64,000 bases of DNA, taken from Amycolatopsis orientalis DSM 43388. Lineage in GTDB: Bacteria; Actinomycetota; Actinomycetes; Mycobacteriales; Pseudonocardiaceae. The position numbers and the translations under genes are program-made. The notes under the pieces were generated by a model. That model was not told the DNA's origin. It saw only the letters and a program-made list of their open reading frames with translations, and made no database searches. The stretch spans positions 18,267 through 82,266 of the forward strand of contig NZ_ASXG01000195.1 in NCBI RefSeq assembly GCF_000411975.1. The letters run 5' to 3'. Positions 12,751 to 21,837 of the stretch are shown in pieces. Each line of letters begins with the position of its first letter. Within the stretch, counting starts at the first letter, position 1.

Positions 12751-14451
12751 TCACTTGAAGTACTTCTCGACGGTCTGCGCCATCGCTTTCTCCGCCGTGC
12801 TGGCGGCTTCCGGCGGCAGCTGGCTGTACGCGTCGGGCATGTCCTTGCCGCGGCCCGGTTGGCCTTCCACCTTGATGTGGAGGTTGCCGTGCGCTCGCAG
12901 GTCGTTCGTCGGCGACAGGTAGATGTCGTACTCGGTGTTGTGGTCGTTGGTGTATTCGATCGCGGCTTTGCCGGCGATGGTGGTTTCCCGCCTGCCCGGC
13001 GAGCCCTGGCCGTAGTCGCCGGGGGCGTCCGTCGGGTTGACGTTCACCTGGATCATCAGCTCGTGCTTCGGGTCCACGAAGAAGCAGTGGGATCCCCACG
13101 TCACGGGAGTGAATTGCTTGCCGTACAAGGCGATGACGGCGTCCTGGAACACCGCGCACTGCACGTTCCGGTTGATCGCGGCGTCAGCCATGATCTGCTG
13201 CGGCGAGGACGCCACCGTGACCTGCTGGTAGGGCTCGCAGTCGGGCACGCTGCCGGTCACCGCGAGATCGACGCAGGCGCCCCTGGCTCCGGTGTCGTTG
13301 TCGTTCGGCCCGTAGAGCACCTCCTTCGCCGGGGCGACCTGGCCCGGTTGCCCCGTCGCGAGGCCCATCACGTGCTCGGCGAGCGCGGCGGCCGCGTCGC
13401 AGCTGCTGTCCTCCACCTCCACGGTCACGTCCGCGAACCACTTGTTCTGGTTGCCGGAGGGGCCGTCGTCCCATTTGGCTTGGCAGTGGTCGCCGAGGGT
13501 GGTCATGCCGACGTTCTTGCCCGCGATCGACCGCGGCTGGCTCCCGGTGAGCTCGGCCGGGGTGTCGTAGAACATCTCGATCTTCGGGCCGGCCTTCTGG
13601 CTCGCGGAATCGTTGGTCTCGCACCCCGCGAGGGGGTCCTTGCTGCCGCTGGGCCGGTACCGGTACTTCTTCGCCTCGTCGCCGGGCAGCGCCGTGGCCA
13701 GCAGCGTGCAGCCGTCCCACGCGGAATAGGGCCGGTGCGCCGGGGCGATCGCGGCCGGGTTCCGCAGCCGCGGCACGGCCGCTTCCGCGTACCGGCGCAC
13801 GATCGGACAGACGTCGCCGTCGCCGCCGGTCAGGCTGTAGGAGAACTCGATCGCCAGCTCGAAGTTCACCGGGAACTCCAGCCGGCAGGTGGGGTGTTTG
13901 GCGGTTTCGGAGTACTGGTACGCCTTCGCGCCCCCGATGGTGACCGGCATGCCGAAGTACCGCAGCAGTTGCTCGGAGTACTCGCCGACCTTCACCATCA
14001 CCCCGGGGTCGCCTGGTTCGTAGTTCGCGCCCGCGACCAGGAAACACGCGTGCGGCCCCTTCGCGATCGTGACCGCGTTGGGATTTCCGACCTGCCGCGC
14101 GACCGCGGGGTCGACGAGCGCGCACGGGTCGATGGCCCGCAGCGCGGCGGTGACCGCGGCCGCGTCACGTGCCTGCGGCGCGGGAGTGTGCGCCTCCGGC
14201 TGCATCCCGCTGTCCGACGCGGACGACGAGCCGTCCCGCGGACCACCGCCGGTCAGCACGATCGCCCCGGTGACCGTCGCCGCGAGGACGATCACGATCA
14301 ACGGGACCAGCCACAGCCACAATTTCTTCTTCCGCGGCGGAACCGGCGGGGGCGGCGGTGCTGCCGGTCCCCACGGCTGTTGCCCCCATTGCGGCTGCGG
14401 TTGCTGCGGCCCCTGCCCGTACTGGGGCATGCCGCCGTACGGCGAATTCAC
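12751..14451 (-). CDS. Membrane-anchored protein with three DUF3558-like modules
   Basis: 566 residues. The N-terminus is a Gly/Pro/Gln-rich cytosolic tail (about 40 residues), then R-K-K-K-L and one membrane segment (about 43-66), so the bulk is outside the cell. The first module contains I-D-P-C-A-L-V-D, the hallmark of DUF3558-type domains of actinobacterial lipoproteins. Two further modules repeat the pattern of Cys pairs and an F/W-rich strand (around D-G-C-T-L-L and G-A-C-V-D-L). Cysteines occur in even spacing, consistent with disulfides. Function unknown. Convergent or coupled partners are not evident; the upstream gene on the same strand is a GntR regulator. Confidence 0.7.
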   Translation of the reverse strand: MNSPYGGMPQYGQGPQQPQPQWGQQPWGPAAPPPPPVPPRKKKLWLWLVPLIVIVLAATVTGAIVLTGGGPRDGSSSASDSGMQPEAHTPAPQARDAAAVTAALRAIDPCALVDPAVARQVGNPNAVTIAKGPHACFLVAGANYEPGDPGVMVKVGEYSEQLLRYFGMPVTIGGAKAYQYSETAKHPTCRLEFPVNFELAIEFSYSLTGGDGDVCPIVRRYAEAAVPRLRNPAAIAPAHRPYSAWDGCTLLATALPGDEAKKYRYRPSGSKDPLAGCETNDSASQKAGPKIEMFYDTPAELTGSQPRSIAGKNVGMTTLGDHCQAKWDDGPSGNQNKWFADVTVEVEDSSCDAAAALAEHVMGLATGQPGQVAPAKEVLYGPNDNDTGARGACVDLAVTGSVPDCEPYQQVTVASSPQQIMADAAINRNVQCAVFQDAVIALYGKQFTPVTWGSHCFFVDPKHELMIQVNVNPTDAPGDYGQGSPGRRETTIAGKAAIEYTNDHNTEYDIYLSPTNDLRAHGNLHIKVEGQPGRGKDMPDAYSQLPPEAASTAEKAMAQTVEKYFK

Positions 14452-14676
14452 GTCGTTCCCCCCGACATGTGCACAGAATGCGTGTCCGCATACCTTAGAT
14501 CACAGACGACGGATTGGGGCGGCAATGCGACTGTGTCGCCCCCCTGGCTCGCTGGCCTGGTCGCGCAGCCCGAAGCCTACGACCGAGCCCCAGGACGACG
14601 AGCCGAACCACGCGCAGCCTCAGCGTGAACGAATCGGAAAGGTCAAGAACCAAGCCGAAACCGCAGTTCGCCCCTG

Positions 14677-15438
14677 TCAAAGCGTCGTCTCGACCGCGAT
14701 CCGTTCCGCGTCCGCCATTCGGGCCAAAAGCTCCGGAGGCGTGCCCGGAAACCCGTCGTCGAGCTGGGAAGACCGGTCGCCGTCGAGCAGGATTTCCGTC
14801 GTGTGGCTGATATGCCGCGCCAGTGCCGCGACGGCGGCTTCGGTTTCGCGGGCTAGGGCGAGTTCCATCAGGGTCCGGTGTTCCGCGATCACGTCGCGGC
14901 CGGGGTGGCGGGAGTGCTGCTGCGACCACGAGCGGTAGAGCTCCGCCGAGTCGCGCAGCGAATTCGCGATGCTCAGCAGGCGGGAGTTGCGGCAGCCGGC
15001 CAGCAGGGTGTGGTGGAAGTCGGCGTGCGCGCGGGACCACGCGTCGCTTACCCGTTCCGGATCGTCCTGGTCGTACTGCGGCGTCCGCTCGAGCGTGTGG
15101 TGCTTCGCGACCAGATCCGATTCCCACGGCGTGTCGCCCTCGGCCAGCGACATCCGCAGCACCAGGCATTCGATCGCCACGCGGGCGGCGGTGAGGTCGG
15201 TCAGGTCCGCCGCGGACAACGGGGTCACCTGGAAACCCTGGTGCGGCTGCGACCGGACGAGGTCCTGCTCGGCCAGCCGGGTCAGGGCTTCGCGGAGCAC
15301 TCCCACGCCGACGCCGTACCGGGCGCCGAGTTCCGGGAACTTCAGCTTCTCCCCCGGGGCCAGCCGCCCGGCCAGGATGTCGGCCCGCATCGTCGCGAAC
15401 GTGTCGTCCGCGCGGGTGCCGTGCGTGGATCGCGCCAT
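14677..15438 (-). CDS. GntR-family regulator of FadR/FCD type
   Basis: 253 residues from ATG 15438. The winged helix at residues 12-75 contains R-A-D-I-L-A-G-R-L-A-P-G-E-K-L and GVGVGVLREALTRLAEQDLV. An all-helical FCD ligand-binding domain follows (R-V-A-I-E near 90, D-x-x-F-H-x-x-L near 145, a late H-x-x-L/I pattern), the type that binds carboxylates with a metal. It is divergent from the FAH-fold hydrolase operon and most likely represses it through the inverted repeats at 15474-15506. Confidence 0.88.
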   Translation of the reverse strand: MARSTHGTRADDTFATMRADILAGRLAPGEKLKFPELGARYGVGVGVLREALTRLAEQDLVRSQPHQGFQVTPLSAADLTDLTAARVAIECLVLRMSLAEGDTPWESDLVAKHHTLERTPQYDQDDPERVSDAWSRAHADFHHTLLAGCRNSRLLSIANSLRDSAELYRSWSQQHSRHPGRDVIAEHRTLMELALARETEAAVAALARHISHTTEILLDGDRSSQLDDGFPGTPPELLARMADAERIAVETTL

Positions 15439-15473
15439 GGTCCAACAGTAGCAGCAGAACAGAACGTACCGAC

Positions 15474-15506
15474 AACTTTCTGCTTTCCATTGAACTTTAG
15501 AAAGTT
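15474..15506. promoter_or_regulatory. Candidate GntR operator: nested inverted repeats
   Basis: AACTTTCT (15474-15481) is the reverse complement of AGAAAGTT (15499-15506), and AACTTT-AG-AAAGTT (15493-15506) forms a second, closer palindrome. Both sit in the AT-rich 131-bp gap between the divergent regulator and operon, upstream of the hydrolase gene at 15570. Confidence 0.6.
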
Positions 15507-15569
15507 TGCGGTCATGCTGGGTCCCACAGCGCGGGGTGGCGCCGGCCGCCCCGGCCGAGGAGGACGACG

Positions 15570-16412
15570 ATGAAGTTGGCGAACCTGGCAGGACGAGCGG
15601 TCCTGGTGACCGGCGACGGAGCGGCTGACGTCGCCCGGGACAGCGACGGGCGCTTCGGCCCGGATCCGCAGGCGGTCCTGGAGCGGTGGACCGAGTTCCG
15701 GGAGTGGGCGCGAAGCGCGACGCTGGCTCCGCGGAGTTTCGACGAGGCGTTGCTCGGCCCGCCGGTGCCGAGGCCGCGGCAGATCTTCGCGATCGCGCTC
15801 AATTACCGGGCGCACGCGGCCGAGTCGGGCTTCGACATCCCGGCCAAGGCCTCGGTGTTCACGAAATTCGCCTCGTCGCTGACCGGGCCGTCCGGCGACA
15901 TCGCCCTCGTCGACGGGAACGTCGACTGGGAAGCGGAACTGGTCGTCGTGATCGGCCGCGAGGCGCGCGCCGTGCGAGAACAGGACGCGTGGGACCACGT
16001 CGCCGGGCTGACCAACGGCCAGGACGTCTCCGAGCGCACCCGGCAGCTCGCCGGGCCCGCCCCGCAGTTCAGCCTGGCCAAATCGCACCCGGGCTTCAGC
16101 CCGATCGGGCCGTGGATCGTCACCCCGGACGAACTGGAGAACCCGGACGACCTGGAGATCGCCTGCGCGATCAACGGCGAGGAGGTCCAGAAGAGCCGGA
16201 CCTCGGACCTGATCTTCTCGGTGCCCGTGCTGATCGAACAGCTTTCCGAGGTCCTCCCGCTCTACCCCGGCGACCTGATCTTCACCGGCACCCCGTCCGG
16301 CGTCGGCCTCGCCTCGCACCCGCAGCGCTACCTCGCCGCCGGCGACGTGCTGACCACCCGGATCGAGGGGCTGGGCCGGATGACCCACCGCCTCGTCGCG
16401 TCCCGCGGCTGA
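15570..16412 (+). CDS. Fumarylacetoacetate-hydrolase-family protein
   Basis: 280 residues from ATG 15570 with GAGGAGG upstream. The C-terminal FAH fold has the metal-binding pattern (I-A-L-N-Y-R-A-H, then N-V-D-W-E-A-E-L-V-V-V-I-G) and the F-T-G-T-P-S-G-V-G signature near residue 235. Family members hydrolyse C-C bonds of 2,4-dioxo acids or isomerise/hydrate ring-fission products. It is the first gene of a five-gene operon with a flavin hydroxylase and an acyl-CoA ligase, which fits a step after aromatic ring opening. The exact substrate is unknown. Confidence 0.88.
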   Translation: MKLANLAGRAVLVTGDGAADVARDSDGRFGPDPQAVLERWTEFREWARSATLAPRSFDEALLGPPVPRPRQIFAIALNYRAHAAESGFDIPAKASVFTKFASSLTGPSGDIALVDGNVDWEAELVVVIGREARAVREQDAWDHVAGLTNGQDVSERTRQLAGPAPQFSLAKSHPGFSPIGPWIVTPDELENPDDLEIACAINGEEVQKSRTSDLIFSVPVLIEQLSEVLPLYPGDLIFTGTPSGVGLASHPQRYLAAGDVLTTRIEGLGRMTHRLVASRG

Positions 16413-16430
16413 CCGGGAAGGAGACCGACC

Positions 16431-18176
16431 ATGCGAGTCGTCGAAACCGATGTCCTCGTCGTGGGCGCCGGGCCCTGCGGACTCACGGCCGCCGCGTTCC
16501 TGGCGAAGTACGGCGTCGAGGCCATCACTGTCACCAAGTATCCGCGCACTGCCAACACGCCGCGGGCGCACATCACGAACCAGCGCACCATGGAAGTCAT
16601 GCGCGACCTCGGCATCGAGGAACAGGTGCGCGCCGTTTCCGTGCCCAACGAGCTGATGGCCGACAACGTGTGGGCCACGAGCATGGCGGGCAAGGAGATC
16701 GCCCGGGTGAAAACCTGGGGGACGATGATCGCGCGCAAGGCCGACTACGAGGCGGGCAGCCCGTCGGCCATGTGCAACATGCCCCAGCACCTGTTCGAGC
16801 CCCTGATCCTGCAGGGCGCGCTCGACCGCGGCGCCGACATCCGGTTCTCCACCGAGCTGATCGAAATCGCCCAGGACGACGCCGGGGTCACGGCGACCGT
16901 CCGGTACCGCCACACCGGCGAGACCTATCGGATCAAGGCGAAGTACGCCATCGGCGCCGACGGCGGCCGCTCGACGGTCGCCGACCAGCTCGGGTTCTCG
17001 CTGGAGGGAGAAACCGGCCTCGGATACGCGGTCAACGTCTGGCTCGAAGCCGACCTCTCGCGCTTCCGCGCGCACCGCCCGGGCGTGCTGTTCTGGACCG
17101 TCCAGCCGGGCAAGGACTTCTGGCTCGGCTCCGGAGTCTTCATCACCGTGCGGCCTTGGAACGAATGGGTCCTGGTGTTCATGTACGACCCGGACACCGA
17201 GGAGATCGACACCAGCGAAGAAGCGATGCTGCCCCGCGTCCACAAGGCGATCGGCGACGACAGCGTCCCGGTCACGATCAAGAACGTCTCGACCTGGCAG
17301 GTCAACCACGTCCTCGCCAGCGAGTACCGGCGAGGACGGGTGTTCCTGGCGGGCGACGCCGCGCACCGGCACCCGCCCGCGAACGGGCTCGGATCCAACA
17401 CCTCCATCCAGGACGCCTACAACCTCGCCTGGAAACTGGCCGCCGTCCTCAACGGACACGCCGGCGAAGGGCTGCTCGAGACCTACCACCAGGAACGCCA
17501 TCCGGTGGGTCGCCAGGTCGTGGACCGCGCCCTGAAAAGCGCCGGCATCGTGGGCCAGGTGCCGTCCATTCTCGGCATCCGGCCGGGCCAGACCGACGAG
17601 GAAGGCTGGGCGGCGATCGACGGATTCTTCGCCGACACCGACGACGGCCGCAGGCGGCGGAAAGCGCTCGAAGACTGCCTCGACGAAAACGCGTACCACT
17701 TCCACGCGCACGGTGTCGAACTCGGCCAGCGCTACACCTCGGCCGCCGTCGTCGACGACGGCACCCCGTTCCCGGACTACACCCGCGATTCCGAGCTCTA
17801 CTACCACCCCACCACCCACCCCGGCGCCTACCTCCCGCACGTCTGGCTCGAACGACACGGCAAGCAGATCTCGACGCTCGACGTCGTCGGGCACGGCAGA
17901 TTCACCCTGATCACCGGCATCGGCGGCGAAGCCTGGATCGCCGCGGCGGAGAAGATCGGCGCCGAGCTGGGCATCGAGATCGCCAGCGCGCCCATCGGCT
18001 ACCGGCTCGCCTTCGACGACGTGTACGGCGACTGGGCCAGAACCCGCGAGGTGACCGACGGCGGCTGCCTGCTGGTCCGGCCCGACCGGCACATCGCCTG
18101 GCGCAGCCACGACAAGGCCGACGACCCGGTCGGCGCGCTGCGCGAAGCGGCCAAGTCCGCCCTTTCCCGCACCTGA
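16431..18176 (+). CDS. FAD-dependent aromatic hydroxylase (TfdB/phenol hydroxylase-like)
   Basis: 581 residues, 18 nt after the hydrolase. The three flavin motifs of class A monooxygenases are present: G-A-G-P-C-G at residues 12-17, the D-G motif (IGADGGRSTVADQLG) near 180, and the G-D motif (GRVFLAGDAAHRHPPANGLG) near 305. The long C-terminal thioredoxin-like part and the sequence H-R-H-P-P-A-N-G-L-G-S-N resemble 2,4-dichlorophenol 6-monooxygenase. It would use NAD(P)H and O2 to hydroxylate a phenolic ring in the cytosol. The substrate cannot be deduced. Confidence 0.88.
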   Translation: MRVVETDVLVVGAGPCGLTAAAFLAKYGVEAITVTKYPRTANTPRAHITNQRTMEVMRDLGIEEQVRAVSVPNELMADNVWATSMAGKEIARVKTWGTMIARKADYEAGSPSAMCNMPQHLFEPLILQGALDRGADIRFSTELIEIAQDDAGVTATVRYRHTGETYRIKAKYAIGADGGRSTVADQLGFSLEGETGLGYAVNVWLEADLSRFRAHRPGVLFWTVQPGKDFWLGSGVFITVRPWNEWVLVFMYDPDTEEIDTSEEAMLPRVHKAIGDDSVPVTIKNVSTWQVNHVLASEYRRGRVFLAGDAAHRHPPANGLGSNTSIQDAYNLAWKLAAVLNGHAGEGLLETYHQERHPVGRQVVDRALKSAGIVGQVPSILGIRPGQTDEEGWAAIDGFFADTDDGRRRRKALEDCLDENAYHFHAHGVELGQRYTSAAVVDDGTPFPDYTRDSELYYHPTTHPGAYLPHVWLERHGKQISTLDVVGHGRFTLITGIGGEAWIAAAEKIGAELGIEIASAPIGYRLAFDDVYGDWARTREVTDGGCLLVRPDRHIAWRSHDKADDPVGALREAAKSALSRT

Positions 18177-18209
18177 GCCCGGCCATTCATTCGATCAAGG
18201 AGGCTCGAA

Positions 18210-18647
18210 ATGACCATCACGACCGGCACCATGACCGACGAACAGCGCAAGTCGGTAGCCCTGGAATTCCTCAAGCGAGTCGATTCCGGCGGCAACGTCC
18301 TCGAACTCTTCGCCGACGACGCCGAGTTCTGCTTCCCGAAATACGGCACGGTCCGCGGCATCGACAAAATCGGGGAATTCTTCGGCCAGCTCGGCGGCAT
18401 CATCTCGGCGATCGAACACCACACCGCGTATTTCAACTACGTCGTCGACGGCGACAAGGTCGTCGTCGAAGGCACCAGCCACGGCACGACCGCGAACGGC
18501 GTCGAGTGGCGGGCGGGAGTGACCTCCGCCGGGCCGTGGTGCGACGTGTTCGAAATCCGCGACTTCAAGATCCAGCGCCTCTTCGTCTACCTCGACCCGG
18601 ACTACGCCGGCGAGGACACCGCCCGTTACCCGTGGCTCGCCGAATAA
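18210..18647 (+). CDS. NTF2-like (SnoaL/limonene-epoxide-hydrolase-type fold) protein
   Basis: 145 residues from ATG 18210, preceded by AAGGAGG. The pattern FLKRVDSGGNVLELFADDAE, then Y-G-T-V-R-G-I-D-K-I and a final beta-strand series ending in P-W-L-A-E fits the cone-shaped NTF2-like fold. Such proteins act as small isomerases, hydrolases or ring-dehydratases beside flavin hydroxylases. A second, different NTF2-like gene follows after 32 nt. No catalytic residues can be assigned safely. Confidence 0.75.
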   Translation: MTITTGTMTDEQRKSVALEFLKRVDSGGNVLELFADDAEFCFPKYGTVRGIDKIGEFFGQLGGIISAIEHHTAYFNYVVDGDKVVVEGTSHGTTANGVEWRAGVTSAGPWCDVFEIRDFKIQRLFVYLDPDYAGEDTARYPWLAE

Positions 18648-18679
18648 CCTTTCCCTTCTGCCGTAAGGATCACTGACTC

Positions 18680-19192
18680 ATGACCACCATGCGACCGGAC
18701 GCGGCGCTGACCCGCGACGAGATCATCGCGCGCAATCTCGAAGTGGTGCAAGAACACTTCCACAACGAAAACCCGGACGACGTCGACAAGGCGATCGCCC
18801 TCTACGCCCCGGAAATCTCCTGGGAGGCCCCCAGCCGCGGGCTCGTCTACACCGACCACGGCAAAGTCCGCGAGGGCTACCTGGGGATCTTCCGCACCCT
18901 GCAGTTCCACTCCTTGACTTCGCTGCGCCGATTCGCCACCGAGAATTTCGTCTTCGACGACGCGATCGCCGACGTGACCGTGGTCGGCGACGAGATGCCC
19001 AACCTGCCCTTCCCCGTCGGCACCCGGGTCAGCGCCCGCATCGTGCACTGCTTCGAACTCAAGGACGGCAAAATCACCAAGGAGATCGCCTACGAGATGT
19101 GGCGCGAGGACGGCGGCCCGCTCGTCAACGACGCGATCCCGCCGGGCTCGCCGGTGGAGTACTTCCCCGAACCGGGCGACGCCGAAGGCTGA
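18680..19192 (+). CDS. Second NTF2-like protein
   Basis: 170 residues from ATG 18680. Residues 12-140 show the NTF2-like order of a helix pair and a curved sheet (EVVQEHFHNENPDDVDKAIA, Y-A-P-E-I-S-W-E-A-P, and F-E-L-K-D-G-K-I-T-K-E near the end). It shares little identity with its neighbour, so the two probably have different jobs in the pathway or form a heteromer. It ends 7 nt before the ligase gene, so it is in the same operon. Confidence 0.75.
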   Translation: MTTMRPDAALTRDEIIARNLEVVQEHFHNENPDDVDKAIALYAPEISWEAPSRGLVYTDHGKVREGYLGIFRTLQFHSLTSLRRFATENFVFDDAIADVTVVGDEMPNLPFPVGTRVSARIVHCFELKDGKITKEIAYEMWREDGGPLVNDAIPPGSPVEYFPEPGDAEG

Positions 19193-19199
19193 CGGCACG

Positions 19200-20711
19200 A
19201 TGAACGTGGCAACTTTGCTGGCAGCCAGCGCGCGCCGGGTACCGGAACGGGATGCCTGGCGCCACGGCGACCGGTCCGCGAGCTACGCGCTCGCCCGCGA
19301 CCGGATCGCCCGCCTGGCCGGAGGGCTCCGGGCGCTCGGGCTCCGCCCCGGCGACCGGGTCGCCCTCGTCCTGCCGAACGGGCCCGACCTGTTCGAACTG
19401 CTGTGGGCGACCTTCTGGGCCGGGCTCGTGACGGTGCCGCTCAACCGCCACCTGCACCCCCGCGAGGTGGCATTCGTCCTCGCCCACTCCGGAGCGAAAC
19501 TCGTCGTCGTCGCGCCCGAAACCGCCGACGCGGCGAGCAGCGACACCACCGGCGCCACTGTGCTCCGCACCGACACACCGGCCTACGAGGCGCTCACCGC
19601 CGGACCGCCGGTGCCGGTCGCCGAGGTGCGTCCCGACGACCCCGCCTGGATCTTCTACACCTCAGGGACCACCGGGCGGCCGAAGGGCGCCACCCTCACG
19701 CACCGGAACCTGCTGAGCATGACGCTCAACTACTACGCCGGCGTCGACCCGGTTCCCGACGACGCCGTTTTCCTCCACGCCGCTCCGCTCACCCACGGCA
19801 GCGGGATGTACCTGCTCCCCGCCGTGGGACACGGAGCGGTCAACGTGATCTCCGCGGCCGGCAGCTTCGACCCGGCCGACTACCTCGCCCTCGCCGAAGC
19901 CAACCAGGTCACCCATGGAGCGTTCCTCGCGCCCACGATGCTGCGCCGGCTGACCGACGAAGTCCGAGCCGGTACCGCACCGAAGCTTCCCCGGCTGCGC
20001 AGCCTCGTCATCGGCGGAGCCGCGCTCTACCAAGAAGATCTGCAGGAAGCACTCGACGCCTTCGGCCCGGTCATCACCCAGATGTACGGGCAAGGCGAGG
20101 CGCCCATGACCATCGCGGTCATGAAACCGGACCGGATTCCCCGCGACCGCGCACACCCCCGCCGCCGGTCCTGCGGCCAGCCGTTCACCGGCGTCGAGGT
20201 CCGGGTCGCCGACGCCGACGGCGCCGAACTGCCCACGGGCACGACCGGAGAAATCCGGGTTCGCGGCGACGTCGTGATGGCCGGCTACTGGTCCGATCCG
20301 GCCGCCACCGCCGCCGCTCTAGACGACGGCTGGCTGCTGACCGGCGACGTCGGGCACGTCGACGAACACGGATTCCTGTATCTCACCGACCGGTCGAAAG
20401 ACGTCATCATCAGCGGCGGCTCGAACATCTACCCGCGCGAGGTCGAAGAAGTCCTGCTCGCGCACCCGGCGGTCCGCGAAGCCGCGGTCGTCGGCCTCCC
20501 CGACCCGGAATGGGGCGAGAACGTCGGCGCGTTCGTCGTGACCAGCCCAGCCGCCGAGGTCACCGAAACGGAACTCATCGCGCACAGCCGGGCGCACCTG
20601 GCGTCCTTCAAGAAGCCGAAATCCATCACCTTTCTCGACGAGCTTCCGAAGAACGCCACCGGGAAGATTCTCAAACGCGACCTGAGGAACCTTCGCTCCG
20701 GAGGCGATTAA
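19200..20711 (+). CDS. AMP-forming acyl/aryl-CoA ligase
   Basis: 503 residues. All ANL-superfamily core motifs are present: P-loop-like IFYTSGTTGRPKGATLTHRN near residue 150, the GWLLTGDVGHVDEHGF motif near 377, hinge D-R-S-K-D near 395 and the C-terminal lysine motif N-A-T-G-K-I-L-K-R near 488. It would activate a carboxylic acid to its acyl-CoA via an acyl-AMP. As last gene of the operon it probably primes either the aromatic acid substrate or a ring-fission product for beta-oxidation-like steps. Confidence 0.92.
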   Translation: MNVATLLAASARRVPERDAWRHGDRSASYALARDRIARLAGGLRALGLRPGDRVALVLPNGPDLFELLWATFWAGLVTVPLNRHLHPREVAFVLAHSGAKLVVVAPETADAASSDTTGATVLRTDTPAYEALTAGPPVPVAEVRPDDPAWIFYTSGTTGRPKGATLTHRNLLSMTLNYYAGVDPVPDDAVFLHAAPLTHGSGMYLLPAVGHGAVNVISAAGSFDPADYLALAEANQVTHGAFLAPTMLRRLTDEVRAGTAPKLPRLRSLVIGGAALYQEDLQEALDAFGPVITQMYGQGEAPMTIAVMKPDRIPRDRAHPRRRSCGQPFTGVEVRVADADGAELPTGTTGEIRVRGDVVMAGYWSDPAATAAALDDGWLLTGDVGHVDEHGFLYLTDRSKDVIISGGSNIYPREVEEVLLAHPAVREAAVVGLPDPEWGENVGAFVVTSPAAEVTETELIAHSRAHLASFKKPKSITFLDELPKNATGKILKRDLRNLRSGGD

Positions 20712-20720
20712 ACCGATGCG

Positions 20721-20739
20721 CGGGACGGGAGCCGTCCCG
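20721..20739 (+). terminator. Hairpin after the catabolic operon
   Basis: CGGGACGG (20721-20728) and CCGTCCCG (20732-20739) form a perfect 8-bp stem with a GAG loop, 10 nt after the ligase stop. There is no T-tract, as is common for actinomycete terminators. Confidence 0.5.
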
Positions 20740-20785
20740 GTCGGATCTAGCCCGCAATGGGGTGAATCCTCGTCCGCAAGGCGGT

Positions 20786-21613
20786 CTACCGTCCGGCCAG
20801 CTCAGCCACGACCGGAGCGAGCGGGCCGGCGGCACCGGCGCCGAAGACGAAGTAGGAGAAGCCCATTTCCTCGCGCCGCCGCAGGATTTCCTCGGCCGCG
20901 GCCGAGGGATCGCTCGGGAGGTACGCCACCGAATCCGCGGCTCGGACGGCGGCCACGTCGGTGTCGGGTCCGGTCATGAACGCGGCGGCGGAATCGCCGA
21001 TCACGGGAACGTGCAACGCCAGTTCAATTCCGCGGCGATTGTCGAATTGCCGTACCCGCTGCGTCGTCTGCGCCCGGGTCTCGATCTGCGGCATCACGAA
21101 CGTCACCGTGTCGGCGAGTTCCGCCGCAACGGCCTGCGCCTTCGGGCCGCCCGCGGCCACCACGACCGGAGTGTGCGAGTCCGGACCGTCCAGTTCTCGC
21201 AAGGCCGCGATCACCTCGCGGACCTGTTCCGGCCGCTGGCTCACGGCTGTGTCCGGCAGACCGAGGTCGCGAAGCTGGTCGGAGATCCCCGGACGACCGG
21301 TCCCGATGCCCATCTCGAACCGCCCCTCGGTGAGCACGGACAACGAGTGCGCCTCCCACGCGGTGCTCCACGCCGGCCGGACCGGGGACGCATACACCCA
21401 GGTGCCCACGCGCAAGCCGGTGACCGTCGCGGCGACCGCGAGCGCGGGGCCCGGCGCCGGCTGCCATTCCGGCACATCGGGCATCAAGATCGTCGAATAG
21501 CCGCTGTCGGCCAGGCCGCGCAGCTGATCGCGCCAGGACGGCAAGTCGGAGGTGATCGGAGCGACCGCTCCGAACCGCAGCGGCCTCGTTTCGCGGTGGG
21601 TCGTGCCAGCCAT
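20786..21613 (-). CDS. LLM-class (luciferase-like) flavin or F420-dependent oxidoreductase
   Basis: 275 residues from ATG 21613, with AAAGGG upstream. The TIM-barrel strands are visible (LRFGAVAPIT, Y-S-T-I-L-M-P-D, L-R-V-G-T-W-V-Y, G-R-F-E-M-G-I-G-T-G-R-P). The sequence resembles the MSMEG_2516-like group assigned to coenzyme F420 in mycobacteria, but some members use FMN. It faces the end of the aromatic operon and is probably a separate unit. Substrate unknown. Confidence 0.8.
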   Translation of the reverse strand: MAGTTHRETRPLRFGAVAPITSDLPSWRDQLRGLADSGYSTILMPDVPEWQPAPGPALAVAATVTGLRVGTWVYASPVRPAWSTAWEAHSLSVLTEGRFEMGIGTGRPGISDQLRDLGLPDTAVSQRPEQVREVIAALRELDGPDSHTPVVVAAGGPKAQAVAAELADTVTFVMPQIETRAQTTQRVRQFDNRRGIELALHVPVIGDSAAAFMTGPDTDVAAVRAADSVAYLPSDPSAAAEEILRRREEMGFSYFVFGAGAAGPLAPVVAELAGR

Positions 21614-21837
21614 CGTGATGCCCTTTCGTCGCGGCCCGGCGCCTGTCGCCGGACCTTTTGCCTCTTCTACGAACGGGCCATGGCGGTTTCGACACCCCTT
21701 GACCGCCGGGGTTTCGGCGCTAGCCCCAGCTCCGGCACGAGCATATGCGTTCGGCCTGGCCCGGGCCGGAATCCGCGGTGCCTGCCGAAGCATCTCAGCC
21801 TGCCGAAACAGCGCCTGTACTGTGCGCGCGTGCAGGC

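Noticed and set aside
12514..14628. 704-codon plus-strand frame opposite the DUF3558-like gene
   Set aside because: The minus strand has a membrane segment and domain motifs; the plus frame is Arg/Val/Gly-rich without motifs.
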